A stretch of 64,000 nt of DNA, from the NCBI GenBank assembly GCA_027919835.1, contig JANVFP010000013.1:1240001-1304000 (forward strand). The letters are read 5' to 3'. Numbering within the stretch: the first letter of the stretch is position 1; every line of letters starts with the position of its first letter. The DNA comes from Lentinula raphanica (lineage: Eukaryota; Basidiomycota; Agaricomycetes; Agaricales; Omphalotaceae). The translations under genes were made by a program, and so were the position numbers. The notes beneath the pieces were generated by a model that was not told the origin of the DNA, ran no database searches, and saw nothing but the letters and a program-made list of their open reading frames with translations. This document shows positions 48,613 to 59,152 of this stretch, piece after piece.

Positions 48613-48816
48613 TTTGTGGAAAAAAAAACAAAAGAATGAAGAGAGCAGCTGTTCTCGTCGCAGGTCGGTGTTGAAGGCAAAATTTTTGGATGTTAACGTT
48701 TTTTGCTCCGTGTGAATATTTTGGATCAATGGGCGCTTGCGAGTTATCTTATCTTATCTGCTTGAACGCGTAACACACATCCATTGCGTAGTACGCGTCT
48801 TCACTTCATTTCCATC
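48613..48816. promoter_or_regulatory. shared head-to-head promoter, NOP1 / RPN8
   Basis: 204 bp separate the divergent start codons of two strongly expressed housekeeping genes. A repeated TTATC element (TTATCTTATCTG) lies near 48,747-48,760. Confidence 0.45.
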
Positions 48817-50076
48817 ATGGTCGCTCCGACAACAGAACAAGTAACTAATCCTAATGCTCTCTGTGTCAACTCTCTAATGCTACTTGACTACTAGCTAACA
48901 GCCTTGGCTGCCACCAACATCAGTACGACTCATCCTCAACTATCGATTCCTAACCACTAATCTCTAACGACGAACATCCAGTCGTCCACCCACTTGTCCT
49001 CCTCTCCGTAGCAGACCATCACGCACGCGCCGTCTCCCGTAACACCAACAAACGAGTCATCGGCGTCCTTCTAGGCCAAGACAACGGCAAGACGATCAAT
49101 GTCGCCAACTCGTTCGGTATTCCGTTTGAGGAGGATGAGAAGGATAGTAAGACGTGGTTCTTAGATCATAATTACATCGAAGGGATGTATGAGATGTTCA
49201 AAAAGGTCAACGGTAATGTCTGCAGCTACTTTGCTTCTATGTAGTATATCTCTGACTGAGATATACGCTAGCGAAAGAAAGGCTGATTGGGTGGTACCAC
49301 ACTGGACCAAAACTGAGAGCATCAGATCAAGAGATCAACGACCTCTTCAAACGGTTCATCGCTCGGCCGATAATGGTCATCGTGGATGTACGGCCCCAAA
49401 CAGTGGGTATACCCACAGATGCCTATTTCGCTGTCGAAGAAATCAAAGATGTGAATGAATCCCTTTTCCAATTACCCTCTGATGCTCAAACCGACGTACT
49501 TGTTGACATATTGACTTTTGTATCCAGGACGGCACAGAAACCCGCAAAACCTTCCTCCACTGTCCATCCGCCATCGAAGCCGAAGAAGCTGAAGAAATCG
49601 GGGTCGAGCACCTCCTCCGGGACATCAAAGACTCGACGACGACCACCCTCGCCACCCGGGTGAGCGAACAACTGTCCTCCCTCCGCGGTCTCCAATCCCG
49701 TCTGACCGACATCCAAAAATACCTCGGAGACGTCGGGGCGGGTACGATGCCGGTGAACCACCCGATCGTGTATCACCTCCAAGACGCGCTCAACCTCCTC
49801 CCGGACCTCTCGGACACGGACACGACGCAGAGTTTCGCGACGAGCACGAATGATGAGCTGTTGGTGGTGTATTTGAGTAGTTTGGTGAGGGCGGTGATTG
49901 CGTTGCATGGGTTGGTGGATAATAAGGCGACGATTGGGAGGGTGGAGATGGAGGAGGATGAGAAGGAGAAGAAGGCGGGAGGGAAGGGTGAGAAGGGTGA
50001 TACGAAGAAGTCGAAGGATGAAGAGTCGTCAAAGGGGAGTAAAGTAGACGTGGATGCTAAGGACAAGGGTTTATAG
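48817..50076 (+). CDS. RPN8: 26S proteasome regulatory subunit Rpn8 (MPN domain)
   Basis: MVAPTTEQ, then LTALAATNI and [16 protein letters not shown] are spread over tiny first exons. The MPN domain continues with [46 protein letters not shown] and [14 protein letters not shown], then [23 protein letters not shown], which is specific to Rpn8/PSMD7. The JAMM zinc ligands of Rpn11 are absent, as expected for this MPN-minus partner. [19 protein letters not shown] and a helical part follow, and the C-terminus is Lys/Glu-rich. Rpn8 pairs with Rpn11 in the lid of the proteasome. Five introns are inferred, including one between [10 protein letters not shown] and [16 protein letters not shown] sequence. 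Confidence 0.96.
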
Positions 50077-50714
50077 GTGGTTGCTGATCCTTTTTTGTGT
50101 ATTGTCCTTTGCTTGTCGAAAGACGGTTCGTGCTCTAGAGTCTACGTGTCGTGCATCCAAAACCCATCACCGAGAATCTCACTTTTGGCACTCTCAAACT
50201 TCATTCACTTCGAACAAACAACGCGAGAAACCATGCCTACGATTACAGACTTGTCAGGGAACAAAGATTACGGGAATCCTTTTTTTCCATGTTGTCTACC
50301 TATACCTTCGTCTTGTATTCCAGTAGTCTATGGCAACCAGTGAAAATGAAATAACCCCTAAATCATTCTGCCTCGAGTTTGCCTGCCACCAACACATCCT
50401 CTGTCATTGTCCACTATAAACACTCAAACTCCTCTCAGTCAGTCATTCTCAACTCATCCTCTCACTATTCAAACAACTGCTAGCGCTGCTCTACAGCCAA
50501 GGCCGTCTTCTTCGAAACCTCCGAAAAACCGACGCGTCGAAAAACTTGAGAAACCTCTTTGTTTCTGCCACTCTGCCCAACCTCTCTCTCTCTCTCTTCT
50601 TGTTCTTCTTCACGGGTCTCTCCACGCGTCCAATACGTCTCAGCTGCCTTGATACCCTTGACTCCAGCACCAAAAAACCTTACGAGAAGATTTTTTTAAA
50701 AAAAATTCGCGGCG
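50077..50714. other. intergenic region
   Basis: 3' UTR of RPN8 and a long C/T-rich leader of the Ser-rich gene (about 50,400-50,700). ORFs here are low-complexity readings of the C/T-rich tract. Confidence 0.4.
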
Positions 50715-52253
50715 ATGGTCACCACACGACTTTCACATCATCCGCAGAATCAAGCTCATCGTCATGGTCTTCTCGGACACACGAGTTTCTGGCACACAAA
50801 CTCTGAGTCTGTTGGCGGCTGCGAGGAGATAGAGATAGAGGTAGAGATAGAGATAGAGACTGATGAGGATGAGAGACCCACGAAACGGGCACGGACTGCT
50901 CTGGCCATGCGTGATGTCCATTCTTGTTTACCGGTGCGTGTTTGAAAGTTGAACTTTTTTTTTTTTTCCCGAGTGGTGAGGGATTGGTGTTGAGTGTAGT
51001 CTCTCGTCTAGCCATCTCCTCGAGATATACACTCTCATATGCTTCCGCATGCTGCGAACACAGGAAGCAATAGTCATTCTTCTCCTGCCATAGGTCCCGT
51101 TTCCAACCGTTATACCCCCGCCTCAGCCCCACCCGCATTGTTCCTTGAACGTCCAATGAAGGCATTGCCTTCGCGTGGTGCTCATATACCCACCAATTCC
51201 AATTCCAATTCCAATCCGAACCAAAGTCCTCATATACATACCTCTACCAGCACTCTCCATCCAACCAAGCTCGACACACACTTGAACGACCCAAACTTGA
51301 AAGCTGCGATCCAACAACCACAATCACAACCACCACACTTGCTATTAGCATCACCCTCGTCTCCTCCTCCTCCTCCTCCACGATTCTCCGGAACCTTCCA
51401 TCTCTTCTCCACCTCTTCGAACGTGATACCCCCCTCCTTCGCCGCTGCTGCTGCTGCTGCTGCCTCCGCTGACGCTGGCGCTGACGTTGACTACCGAGCG
51501 TTGGAAAGGATACTCTCGAACGCGACAGCTCTCGTCGACGCACGGTGTTTTCTTCCCGATCATACTCTAACTGGCGGTATATCCACTAGCACTCACTCAT
51601 ACTCATCATCGTCAAGTCTCGATGGACTCCAAGGGTTCATCCAGTCCACGCTGATCAGAGACCCAGTGAGCCACGAGTGTCTGAGGATCGGGTTACACGA
51701 CATCCGAGAAGAGGAGGGACCTTCGTTAGGGTCTTCAGTACCATTGCGGCGTCAAGATTCGGATGTGGATATGATGATGGCGTGTGCTCCGACTCATGAA
51801 GCCTCTTGTTCTCCTCCCTCCTCCTCCTTATGCTCATCCTCATCCTCATCCTCATCCTCCTCATCCCACTCTCACTCTCACTCTGGTCTGCCGCCTCCTC
51901 CGGCCAAGTCCAAGTCCAAGTCCAAGTCCAACCCAGGTCTCCAAAGTCTCCACGCCGGCGCACTCGTCATAGGCGACGGACCTCTCGGTTCCATCGGTTC
52001 CATCGGTTCCATCGGTTCCATCGGTTCCATCGTCGACTCGTTCGGGGAGTTTGTGATCCACCGAGTGTGGGTTGGGTTCACAGACGATATCGATGATGTT
52101 GAGAGTGGTCGAACGCGATCAGCTGTGGCCATGGAGGTTTTCAGAGGACATCTTGTTCTGAAGGTGTTCTTTGGAGAGGGGTATGTCGAACGCGGGCATG
52201 AGGAGATGGAGGGGTATGGGTTGGAGTTTTGGGCGGTGAGGAGTGAGGAGTGA
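50715..52253 (+). CDS. uncharacterised Ser/Pro-rich protein with conserved C-terminal domain
   Basis: Exon 1 starts MVTTRLSHHPQNQAH at 50715, includes an acidic E/I repeat (EEIEIEVEIEIE) and a nuclear-localisation-like RPTKRAR, and ends at SCLP. A phase-0 intron (about 50,935-51,011) leads to PSPRDIHSHMLPHAAN and the long second exon: Asn/Ser repeats, a Pro run, a poly-Ala run, a folded-looking part (DYRALERILSNATALVDARCFLP, GLQGFIQSTLIRDPVSHECLRIGLHD), long poly-Ser, Lys-Ser repeats, five Gly-Ser-Ile repeats, and a C-terminal domain GEFVIHRVWVGFTDD, AMEVFRGHLVLKVFFGEGYVER. I do not recognise it. Its last third is duplicated at 53,170-53,635. Confidence 0.62.
51987..52031 (+). repeat. five 9-bp tandem repeats coding Gly-Ser-Ile
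   Basis: Five perfect copies of GGTTCCATC run in frame inside the Ser-rich gene. A nearby hexamer repeat (CCAAGT) codes Lys-Ser. Perfect identity suggests recent slippage. Confidence 0.9.
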
Positions 52254-52652
52254 GGAGTGAGATGGATTATGGAAGGTGAGTAAGTTTAGTAAGAAGGAAG
52301 AAGGATGAAGAAGGGAGAAGAGAGAAGGGAGAAGGGAGAAAGGGGTTTTACTACGTTAGAAGTTGGTGAGAATGAGTCGAGACTCGATACTTTACCTTTA
52401 GATATTATCCATCGAAGTAATTAAGGAATGATAGGACGAGTATAAGGACCTGGCAAGTTGTTTGAGATCTAGAAGCCTACATATCATCTATCAGGTTCAT
52501 GGACTATGGCAGACACCAGTTCGATGTCCCTTCATACTGTCCGCAAAACGAGATCAGTACATACTCAATATTGAATATTTAATATTTAATGCTTAATTTA
52601 GTTTGTACAAAGGTTGAAAAAAAAAATGAGCCGCTATCGCTAAGCTGGTATA
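52254..52652. other. 3' flank of the Ser-rich gene
   Basis: Purine-rich 3' sequence, then AT-rich DNA. The stretch from about 52,385 to 52,500 is repeated, diverged, at 53,655-53,760. A run of ten A (52617-52626) is the tRNA terminator on the minus strand. Confidence 0.5.
52617..52626 (-). terminator. Pol III terminator of tRNA-Asp copy 1
   Basis: A run of ten T on the minus strand begins 26 nt after the tRNA 3' end. Confidence 0.75.
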
Positions 52653-52746
52653 CTCCCTGGCTGGGAGTCGAACCCAGCTTTCGCGCGTTTGAGAGAGACT
52701 CAAGATCTATGACAGGCGCGTGTACTAACCGATATACTACCAGGGA
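52653..52746 (-). tRNA. tRNA-Asp(GTC) with 22-nt intron, copy 1
   Basis: The 7-bp acceptor stem TCCCTGG/CCAGGGA, a D arm with GGTTAG, an anticodon loop CTGTCAC and a T arm CTGGG-TTCGACT-CCCAG fold into a standard tRNA with discriminator G. The 22-nt intron sits between positions 37 and 38, the usual place. Total 94 nt, 72 after splicing. The exons are identical to the copy at 54271-54363; the introns are not related. Confidence 0.95.
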
Positions 52747-53169
52747 ATTATAGATATAGCTTGATGATCGACCCTATTAAGCTCCTTCCCTCCTTCCTTT
52801 CTACATTCTTTCAGTGTACACTATCCATCAAGTTCCAATACCAAACTCCTTGTTGAAGTCTTCCTGGAGTTCTTATGAACTTTGCGCGCTCACCAGAGTC
52901 CCCAGACTGGCCAAGCATTTGCAAGATGTGGATCCGGTAGTCCGAGGTTTGCTTGCTAGGACAGCACCTAAGGAGACCTAAGGCGTCTCGTTGTACCTAA
53001 ACCCCCACGATTGACACGATTGACCTCAGCAGTCTTTATAACTTGAATGGCAAGCAGCAAAAAGGGAAACTTCCTATGATGTACCGCATCGGCAGTTTCA
53101 CAATCTCTCCTTGAACTCTACATATATAGTATAAACGGTTGACTCCAATTTTTGCTTCCAACCGTAATT
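52747..53169. other. flank of tRNA-Asp copy 1
   Basis: No gene. The part from about 52,770 to 52,975 is similar to 54,400-54,590, and so belongs to the duplicated segment. The rest is unremarkable. Confidence 0.45.
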
Positions 53170-53635
53170 GCAGAATTTCTCCTCCTCCTCTTCTTCCTCC
53201 TCCTCATCTTCCTCATCCTCCTCCACATCATCCTCAGTCCTCCTCATCAGTCCTCCTCATCCTCCTCACTTTCCTCCTGACCATCATCTCACACTCCTCC
53301 CAGGACCCAAACACCATGACCACTGTGATGCATCTGTTCTTCCGTCTTCATCTGCTTCATCCTAATCCAAGCCAGGTCTCCACACTGGCGCGCTTGTTAT
53401 CAGGGACGGACCTACTGGTGATATTGTCAATATCGTTCGGGAGTTCGTGATTCACCGAGTGTGGGATGGGTTCATGGACAATGATTTCAATGGGTTCAAT
53501 GTCGATACTAAAGAATGTGTTGAGGGTGAATCGGAGCGGACTCGGAGATCACTCGTAGAACTTTTCAGAGGACGTCTTGTCCTGAAGGTGTTCTTTGGAG
53601 ATGGGTATGTGGAAAGATGTGGAACGAGGAAATGA
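53170..53635 (+). pseudogene. truncated copy of the Ser-rich gene's 3' end
   Basis: The left part is a degenerate CCT-rich tract matching the poly-Ser coding region of the gene at 50715-52253. From about 53,375 an open frame reads LHTGALVIRDGPTGDIVN, REFVIHRVWDGF, ELFRGRLVLKVFFGDGYVER, and stops at 53635. The parent has ALVIGDGPLG, GEFVIHRVWVGF and VFRGHLVLKVFFGEGYVER. The whole first exon, the folded middle part and the GSI repeats are missing, and frames before 53,375 are broken, so this is a 5'-truncated duplicate. Confidence 0.8.
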
Positions 53636-53805
53636 GTCGAGACGCAATATTACTTTAGTTTAGATATGATATTCATTGAAGTAATAATAAGGAATGACTC
53701 TAGGACGAATAACTTAAGGACCCAAGTTGTTTGGGAGATCTGGAAGCCTACCAGTTCCGAAAATCACTACTGTTTTCGCCAAACGAGATCAGTACATACT
53801 ACTTA

Positions 53806-54217
53806 CAGCATATCCGGAAAACCTTGTCAGTGCAGGTTTTTTTTGACCGCCCGAAAAATAAAAGGTACCTAGTATAAGCGAGGCAAGTAATTGAGTATAA
53901 GCGAGGTGGGATATTGGATATCAGGATCAGCATTGTTACTGGAGCTCACCTTTCAAAGATTTTCATGTCTGTATGGCCTTCAAGCGCATCAAGCATGGGT
54001 ATCAAGCTTCCACCAATGCAAATCATCACATAACTGCCCATTGTGGGCCATAATGAGAGAGCAAAAGGCTTGTGAGTGTGATGCACACTTCAAGGGTGAC
54101 AGTGATCTGGCTCGCTTAGAGTCGCTTAGAGTCGCTTGTACTCGGTACCTTTTCTTTTTATTTTATTTTTTGCGCCGGCGAAATAACATGCACTGACAAG
54201 GTTTTCCGGATACGCTG
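53806..54217. mobile_element. 412-bp MITE-like element with 29-bp TIRs and TA target duplication
   Basis: The ends, 53806-53834 and 54189-54217, are inverted repeats matching at 28 of 29 positions (starting CAGC(A/G)TATCCGG). Both sides are flanked by TA (53804-53805 and 54218-54219). Inside each end more similarity continues (A/T-rich block, GGTACC, AGTA.AAGCGA), and AAGCGA-type sub-terminal motifs recur. There is no transposase ORF, so it is a non-autonomous Tc1/mariner-like element. The paralogous segment near 52,550-52,610 lacks it, giving an empty site. Confidence 0.85.
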
Positions 54218-54236
54218 TAATGCTACGTGCAGAGGT

Positions 54237-54246
54237 AAAAAAAAAA
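54237..54246 (-). terminator. Pol III terminator of tRNA-Asp copy 2
   Basis: Ten T on the minus strand begin 24 nt after the tRNA 3' end, as in copy 1. Confidence 0.75.
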
Positions 54247-54270
54247 CTGAACTTCTTTAGATTAGTCGTA

Positions 54271-54363
54271 CTCCCTGGCTGGGAGTCGAACCCAGCTTTC
54301 GCGCGGAGCAATTCACACATGAAATATGACAGGCGCGTGTACTAACCGATATACTACCAGGGA
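54271..54363 (-). tRNA. tRNA-Asp(GTC) with 21-nt intron, copy 2
   Basis: Both exons match copy 1 base for base (72 of 72) and fold the same way. The 21-nt intron at position 37/38 is unrelated in sequence to that of copy 1. Confidence 0.95.
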
Positions 54364-54906
54364 ACTCAATAAGATCCTAATCAGGGCTTTAGATTGCATG
54401 CTTTCAGATGCTTTCCTTTTTTCCTTCCAACTACATTCTGATCATATAGACTACTGTCGATTAAGGCAAGTTCCAATACCAACTTCTTGTTGGAGTACTC
54501 CGGAATCACTCAGCATAAACTTCGCGCTCACCAGACTGGCCAAGCAAGATATGAATCCGCTACCATCTGAAGGTTTGCCGTTGGACGATGATGATTGACA
54601 TGAACTACATCGAAGGGCCTCCGAAGGCTACTATGCAAGCAGCGATTCAGAGCGACTCGAAATTTCCTCCATGACACCGGCGGTTTCGCGATTTGTTGAT
54701 GATCCCGGGTTGACTCATTTTGCTTTCATCTGTAATCGCAGGCTGCAGGCTGCAACTTGCATGTTTTTCCTATCGCAGCTTGCTAATCGCTGAATCAACT
54801 CACCTGGTCCTTTACCTCAGCTGATGTTAGTAGCTGATGCTTACTGAATCCCGATGGATGGCATATACCTCATACACGGTAGACAAGCGCTGGCTATACA
54901 CTCAGG
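54364..54906. other. flank of tRNA-Asp copy 2
   Basis: The first ~230 bp match the flank of copy 1 (for example CAAGTTCCAATACCAA and GCGCTCACCAGA). No gene was found in the rest. Confidence 0.45.
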
Positions 54907-56634
54907 CTATACACTGCAGCCACAGAGAAGTCGAGACTCGGGGAAGGATCTCATTTTTGCCCACCCAAGTTTTTTACATTCAAGGTTCAACGCTATCCCT
55001 AAACCTATGCTGTGGTATAAGTAAGCTGTATCATTTATTAATAATCCCAGCACCTTTTGACGAGAAAATGTAACTCGACACACAAAAAAAGTAGTATCAT
55101 AATACTTCATCGCAATCGATCTTGAGCCTGGACGCCGACCTGGACGCCTTGTGAGTGGCGTGATATAGAGAGGAACGGGGTCGTTCAATGGCAGGTTCTC
55201 CCTATGCATATCATGCACCAAGATCCATCCATAGATGTGCCAGTTTTCACCTGTGAGGTTTGGACCATCATAACCTTCTTCTTTGATGTAGAAGGCTTCA
55301 ATCGAGGGCACCACCATTGCGATCCGAGATATGCACCAGTTCATCGCGAATTCAGTTGCAATGGGACCGATCATTGGTCCCTCGTACGCCTCGACGATAC
55401 TGGGGTCTTGCCATGGTTCATCGATGCCAAATTCAATTTGTTCGAATGTGTGCAGTAGACCGACTATTTTCAATGATGGAAAGCGACCAAGAGACGCGAT
55501 AAGCTCATCCTAGGTACTCTAGGATATCAGTGCAAAGGAGTGAAAGAGGAACAACAGTACATACCACGGTACAAGGTGCATGAACGATTGTTAGTATTAA
55601 GATCTCGGGGTACAACAAGCTCGCCAATTGTAAGACTTGCTCCGATGACTCGGCGATGGTCAAGAACAAGCTGGTAACGTTCCAGTAAGACAACACATTC
55701 AGAATCGAAGTATTACGAGTGACAGCAAATCCTCTAATACGTGTGGCAGCAGCTAAACCATCTCGTGCGAGCACATCAAGAAAGGGTTCCATGAACATCA
55801 AATTGCTCTGCTCTCGAAAGTATGAGTGGTCGAAGTCGGCAAAACAGATTTTTTGCAGATTAGGATGAGCGCAGCTGAATTCATTGAACGATGCAAAGTC
55901 CACAGGTGAACTTTTCATTCTGAGCTGGAGCTCGACAAGGCCGGAGAATCTAATCATGCCAAATGGTTCTTTCAAGAAACCAGGTTGGTCAATGGCAACC
56001 CATTTGATCTGCATGCCACAGACCCGAAGCTGGTCAAAGTAGTTGCTGCTGTATCCTTCATTGCCATAGATATGTAAAGCCCTGACAATGATTTTCCGTA
56101 GGTCAGAGTGATCTGACAATCCTTGGGGTAAATTCCAAAACGAGGAGATAGCGATGGTCGCAGAGGGGTGACATTGTATTGCCTGAAACAGTTTCGAAGT
56201 TGCGTGGATCTGATCCAACATGAGGAGGCACAATAGGTTACGCAAGTGAGGTAGGATTTGAGATAGGAGTTCATAGTCCGCTTCGAAGCCAAACATGTCA
56301 GTGATATCCAACGTCCTATGCAGATTTGTTAAGCACTCGCCAGAATTCAACGAACAAAAAGGGCCATAGGTCCATACCTAATACATGCCGCAAAGGTATC
56401 GTTGAGCAGACATTGGCCCTGGAGCTTCCTGAGTTCTCCGACTCGTCTGACTTTGACGTGGTTGAAAAGAAGTTGAAGACAGATTCGTCGGAATTGATGA
56501 CTCGCGATTGATAGAGGTAAGAGTGCGGAAGCACAGTATTGACGCGGCGATAGGAGAAGTTCACGCTCGATGATGTTAGGGTTGTACGCGAGATGTCAAA
56601 CGATAGTGTGAAGAAGTTCTTCAGGTAACATCAT
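54907..56634 (-). CDS. F-box-type protein of unknown target, possibly disrupted
   Basis: MMLPEELLHTIV at 56634 is an F-box opening (LPxELLxxIV), but the next codon is TGA (56596-56598), where the decayed neighbours have CAG and CAA. Past it the same frame continues HLAYNPNIIE, LLPLSIASHQFRRICLQLLFNHVKVRRVGEL and AACIR, and after an intron (about 56,317-56,380) RTLDITDMFGFEADYELLSQ, LPHLRNLLCLLML, HPSATIAISSFWNLP, FSGLVELQLRMKSS and HPNLQKICFADFDHSYF, a pattern of weak leucine-rich repeats. A second intron near 55,510-55,560 leads to VDELIASLGRFPSLKIVGLLHTFE and the end at 54907. The long intact body argues for recent function; either the TGA killed it, or a start or splice removes it. F-box proteins recruit substrates to SCF ubiquitin ligases. 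Confidence 0.6.
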
Positions 56635-57254
56635 GGTTGTAGGTTGGCATTGCAGGAGGTTGCAGGCTTCTAGCCTGTATGAGCAAATGCCGGTCAATGC
56701 CGGAAGTTCAATCGCAACCATTTGCTCACTCGGCTCCGGTCGGCTCCTGCCGCTGAAGCTATAAGGGCCCTGCCGAAATCCGTCATTTCTTAGTTCTCTT
56801 TCAATTTGGCTCTCGCGCCATGCACACCAGTTAACAAAAAATACTAAGTCAGTGTTGGACTTGGATACGCGGGGAGCTGACCTCTCCATTCAGTTATGAG
56901 AGAAGATCTTCATATTGTACAGCTCATTACACAAAGATAGTTGTCCTAAAATGCTTCGGGACAGACTCGCCAGCGGAAGATTTACTGGACTGTGTTATCA
57001 ACAGCAAACATGAATATTGGCAGGAGATGCGAAAACAATAAATACTAGGTAGATACAGTCGAAGAATATGTCAGCAAAGAAGGAGGAACAATCCAGTAAG
57101 GTGTTGCAGCAAGGGATGGAGACAATCCTGAACAAGAAAAGTCAGTAGTTGGCAATGGAGAGACAGGTCAAGCATCTGAACCTCGACCAAATGAACATGT
57201 TCCACCCATGATCGACCGTTTGGGCTAATCTCGGCCGTTCTTCATTGCTTGGTA
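56635..57254. other. intergenic region in the tandem array
   Basis: Upstream region of the F-box gene and 3' region of the signal-peptide gene A. Part of it (about 57,080-57,180) is a diverged form of a block found at 60,090-60,250 and 63,360-63,520. No separate gene was seen. Confidence 0.4.
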
Positions 57255-58501
57255 TCATCCCGACCAATCAACTTGGTTTCTGGGATGGGTAGTGGTGGTG
57301 GATGGGCCAGAGTTCTGGACGCGCTGTTTTTTCGAAGGTAGCTTTTTGCGAGATCCCTCTGGTCTCTTCCTCTTCCTATTGATACTGTTCACGTGGTAAA
57401 GGTAATTGACATATATGTCAATTCTTCGATTCCGTGTCTTTATCCAGTCCGATCTCGAGAAGTTCACGGCATGCTTTTTGAGAAGATAATCCACGATGCC
57501 GTCAGTATACAACCATTCGCCAAAGTAGTCTTCCCAGGCCTTCCCAGACTTCTCCTCGAGAGCTTTGTATTTCTCCTCGAGAACAGAAAGCCATTCTGAT
57601 CCGTCATCAAGGAATTTGGTGTGTTTCGCAGCGGATTCGCGCAGAGCGTCAAAATTGAGGTGACTGTGAATGTATGACTCCTTGATACTCCCAAGGGCGA
57701 AGAAAAGCGGATCATCGAGAATGGATATGTCTTCTGCTTTACGTTCTGGGGATATGAACCATGTGTCACCTATTCGCAAGGATACTTTTGATGTCGGACG
57801 ACTATCTGTAGCAGTGAGACGATCGCGATGCAAGATTAGGGCGATCGCTGATTCCCACTGAATCAGTAGGTGATTCACATAGTAAAATATCACCTACAAT
57901 TTGATTCAAGACCTAGATACAGAAGCGAACAGTTTGGCCTGTGCCTATTCCACTCTTCAAACGTTTGGGCATCAAGGGCATCGTATCCAGCATGCAGAAA
58001 TGCGAGAACGTCGAGCAGGTATTTCCAATTTGCCAACTTGTTCAATTTCAAGTCGGATTGCCAATATGATGCATGAGTCTGTGCTTCGACAAGAGCCTGC
58101 TTTCCTGCCTCTTCAGTAGTGAAGTGAAGTTGACCAAGTTTGTCTAACTTAGGCTCCTCTTCCCAGTTTTTGGACATTAGAGGCATCCTTGACCGGTATA
58201 TCTCAGTCTTCCCGATGCAGAAAAGCACACTGTCTGCGAATTGCTGATCACGTTTGTCGATCCATCGTTTGAGAAAAATCTCTACAATCCGCTGGCATTA
58301 GCGCCTACTCAAAACCAGGCTTGTTATCAGTAGCCTCTCACCGGGATTGTAGTTTCTAGCAACACTAGTCTGAAGAGCCATCGAACCAGGTCCGACTTGG
58401 TCTATCGGCCGAGCGATTACAGTAATGCCAAGGAGGCACATAACAAGTGGAAGTATGGAGAATGCGCGGGCAGAGAACACAGACATGATGGAGGGTAGCA
58501 T
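57255..58501 (-). CDS. signal-peptide protein of unknown function, tandem copy A
   Basis: MLPSIMSVFSARAFSILPLV at 58501 is a strong signal peptide. After an intron (acceptor TGTAG near 58,277) the frame reads EIFLKRWIDKRDQQFADSV, LGQLHFTTEEAGKQALVEAQTH and LANWKYLLDVLAFLHAGYD. A second intron near 57,890-57,930 leads to SKVSLRIGDTWFISPERK, ALGSIKESYIHSH, KHTKFLDDGSEWL, WEDYFGEWLYTDGIVDYLL and a very basic tail (NRKRKRPEGSRKKLPSKKQ). Copy B (60271-61443) and partial copy C (63547-64000) share these blocks. In B the second junction keeps a membrane helix; in A the matching stretch is out of frame unless a longer intron removes it, so A may lack the helix or be damaged. No family was recognised. 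Confidence 0.6.
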
Positions 58502-59152
58502 GAGTCGAAGGTAAAGGCGACGACGATTGCAAATATGAGTTCAGTAGGTCCAGCCTATTGCAGAGATTAGCATATTTAGTAACAGGCGCAATGGAATAGT
58601 ACGTACCCGTGAACGTTTTTCTTTGTGAGTAAGGTGGTATTGAGCGGTCCTGATACTTTTTCGTCTACAGGAAGGCGGCAGAGATAGCAGATATGATAAC
58701 ATCCAGCTGGCAGCCTATCATCCCAATGATCAGCATCGGGACTCAGTGAAAATAGAGACACATACCAGTGTACGTTTTCTTTTTGAAGATGTGTGAGTAA
58801 GCTGGTTGTGCTGAGTGGTCGAGAGTTGAGAGTAGGGAAACATTGAAACTGAGCGCTGAAAGTTCTTTATCTCCACAGTGGGACACCGTCGGATCACTGC
58901 GGAATCTGTTGGGCAAAGGGGAAAACATAGAAGGACCGACGCCTGACCGACGCTATCAGATGTTATCCCGCTATTCTATTCACAAAGCGCCAGGCTGTGG
59001 AAGGATGTGGACTGAGGTGGACTGCTGTGGATGGAAGAAAGTAGCGCGTTTTGATCATTGCATACGTACCCCACCCATTTGGCAAGTATCACAGCAAGTC
59101 GAAGAGCTCGCACTCGTCTATATACTTGCCTTGACTTCAAGTGTTAACTGAG
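58502..59152. other. promoter region of copy A with repeated blocks
   Basis: It contains two related blocks (about 58,605-58,660 and 58,765-58,820), each with GTGAACG/GTGTACG, a T-rich stretch, GTGAGTAAG and TGAGCGGTC or TGAGTGGTC. The block near 58,875-58,918 (ACCGTCGGATCACTGCGG...) recurs almost unchanged at 61,866-61,900. No gene is seen. Confidence 0.5.

Noticed and set aside
51180..52031. Regular repeats as a CRISPR-like array
   Set aside because: The repeats are in-frame codon repeats (Asn-Ser, Lys-Ser, Gly-Ser-Ile) without unique spacers, inside a eukaryotic gene.
53170..53330. CCT-rich tract taken as an independent microsatellite
   Set aside because: Its position and sequence match the poly-Ser coding part of the parent gene, so it belongs to the truncated duplicate.
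56596..56889. A 97-codon ORF read as a separate small protein
   Set aside because: Its last 13 codons are the F-box opening of the downstream gene, and the rest is upstream sequence without features.
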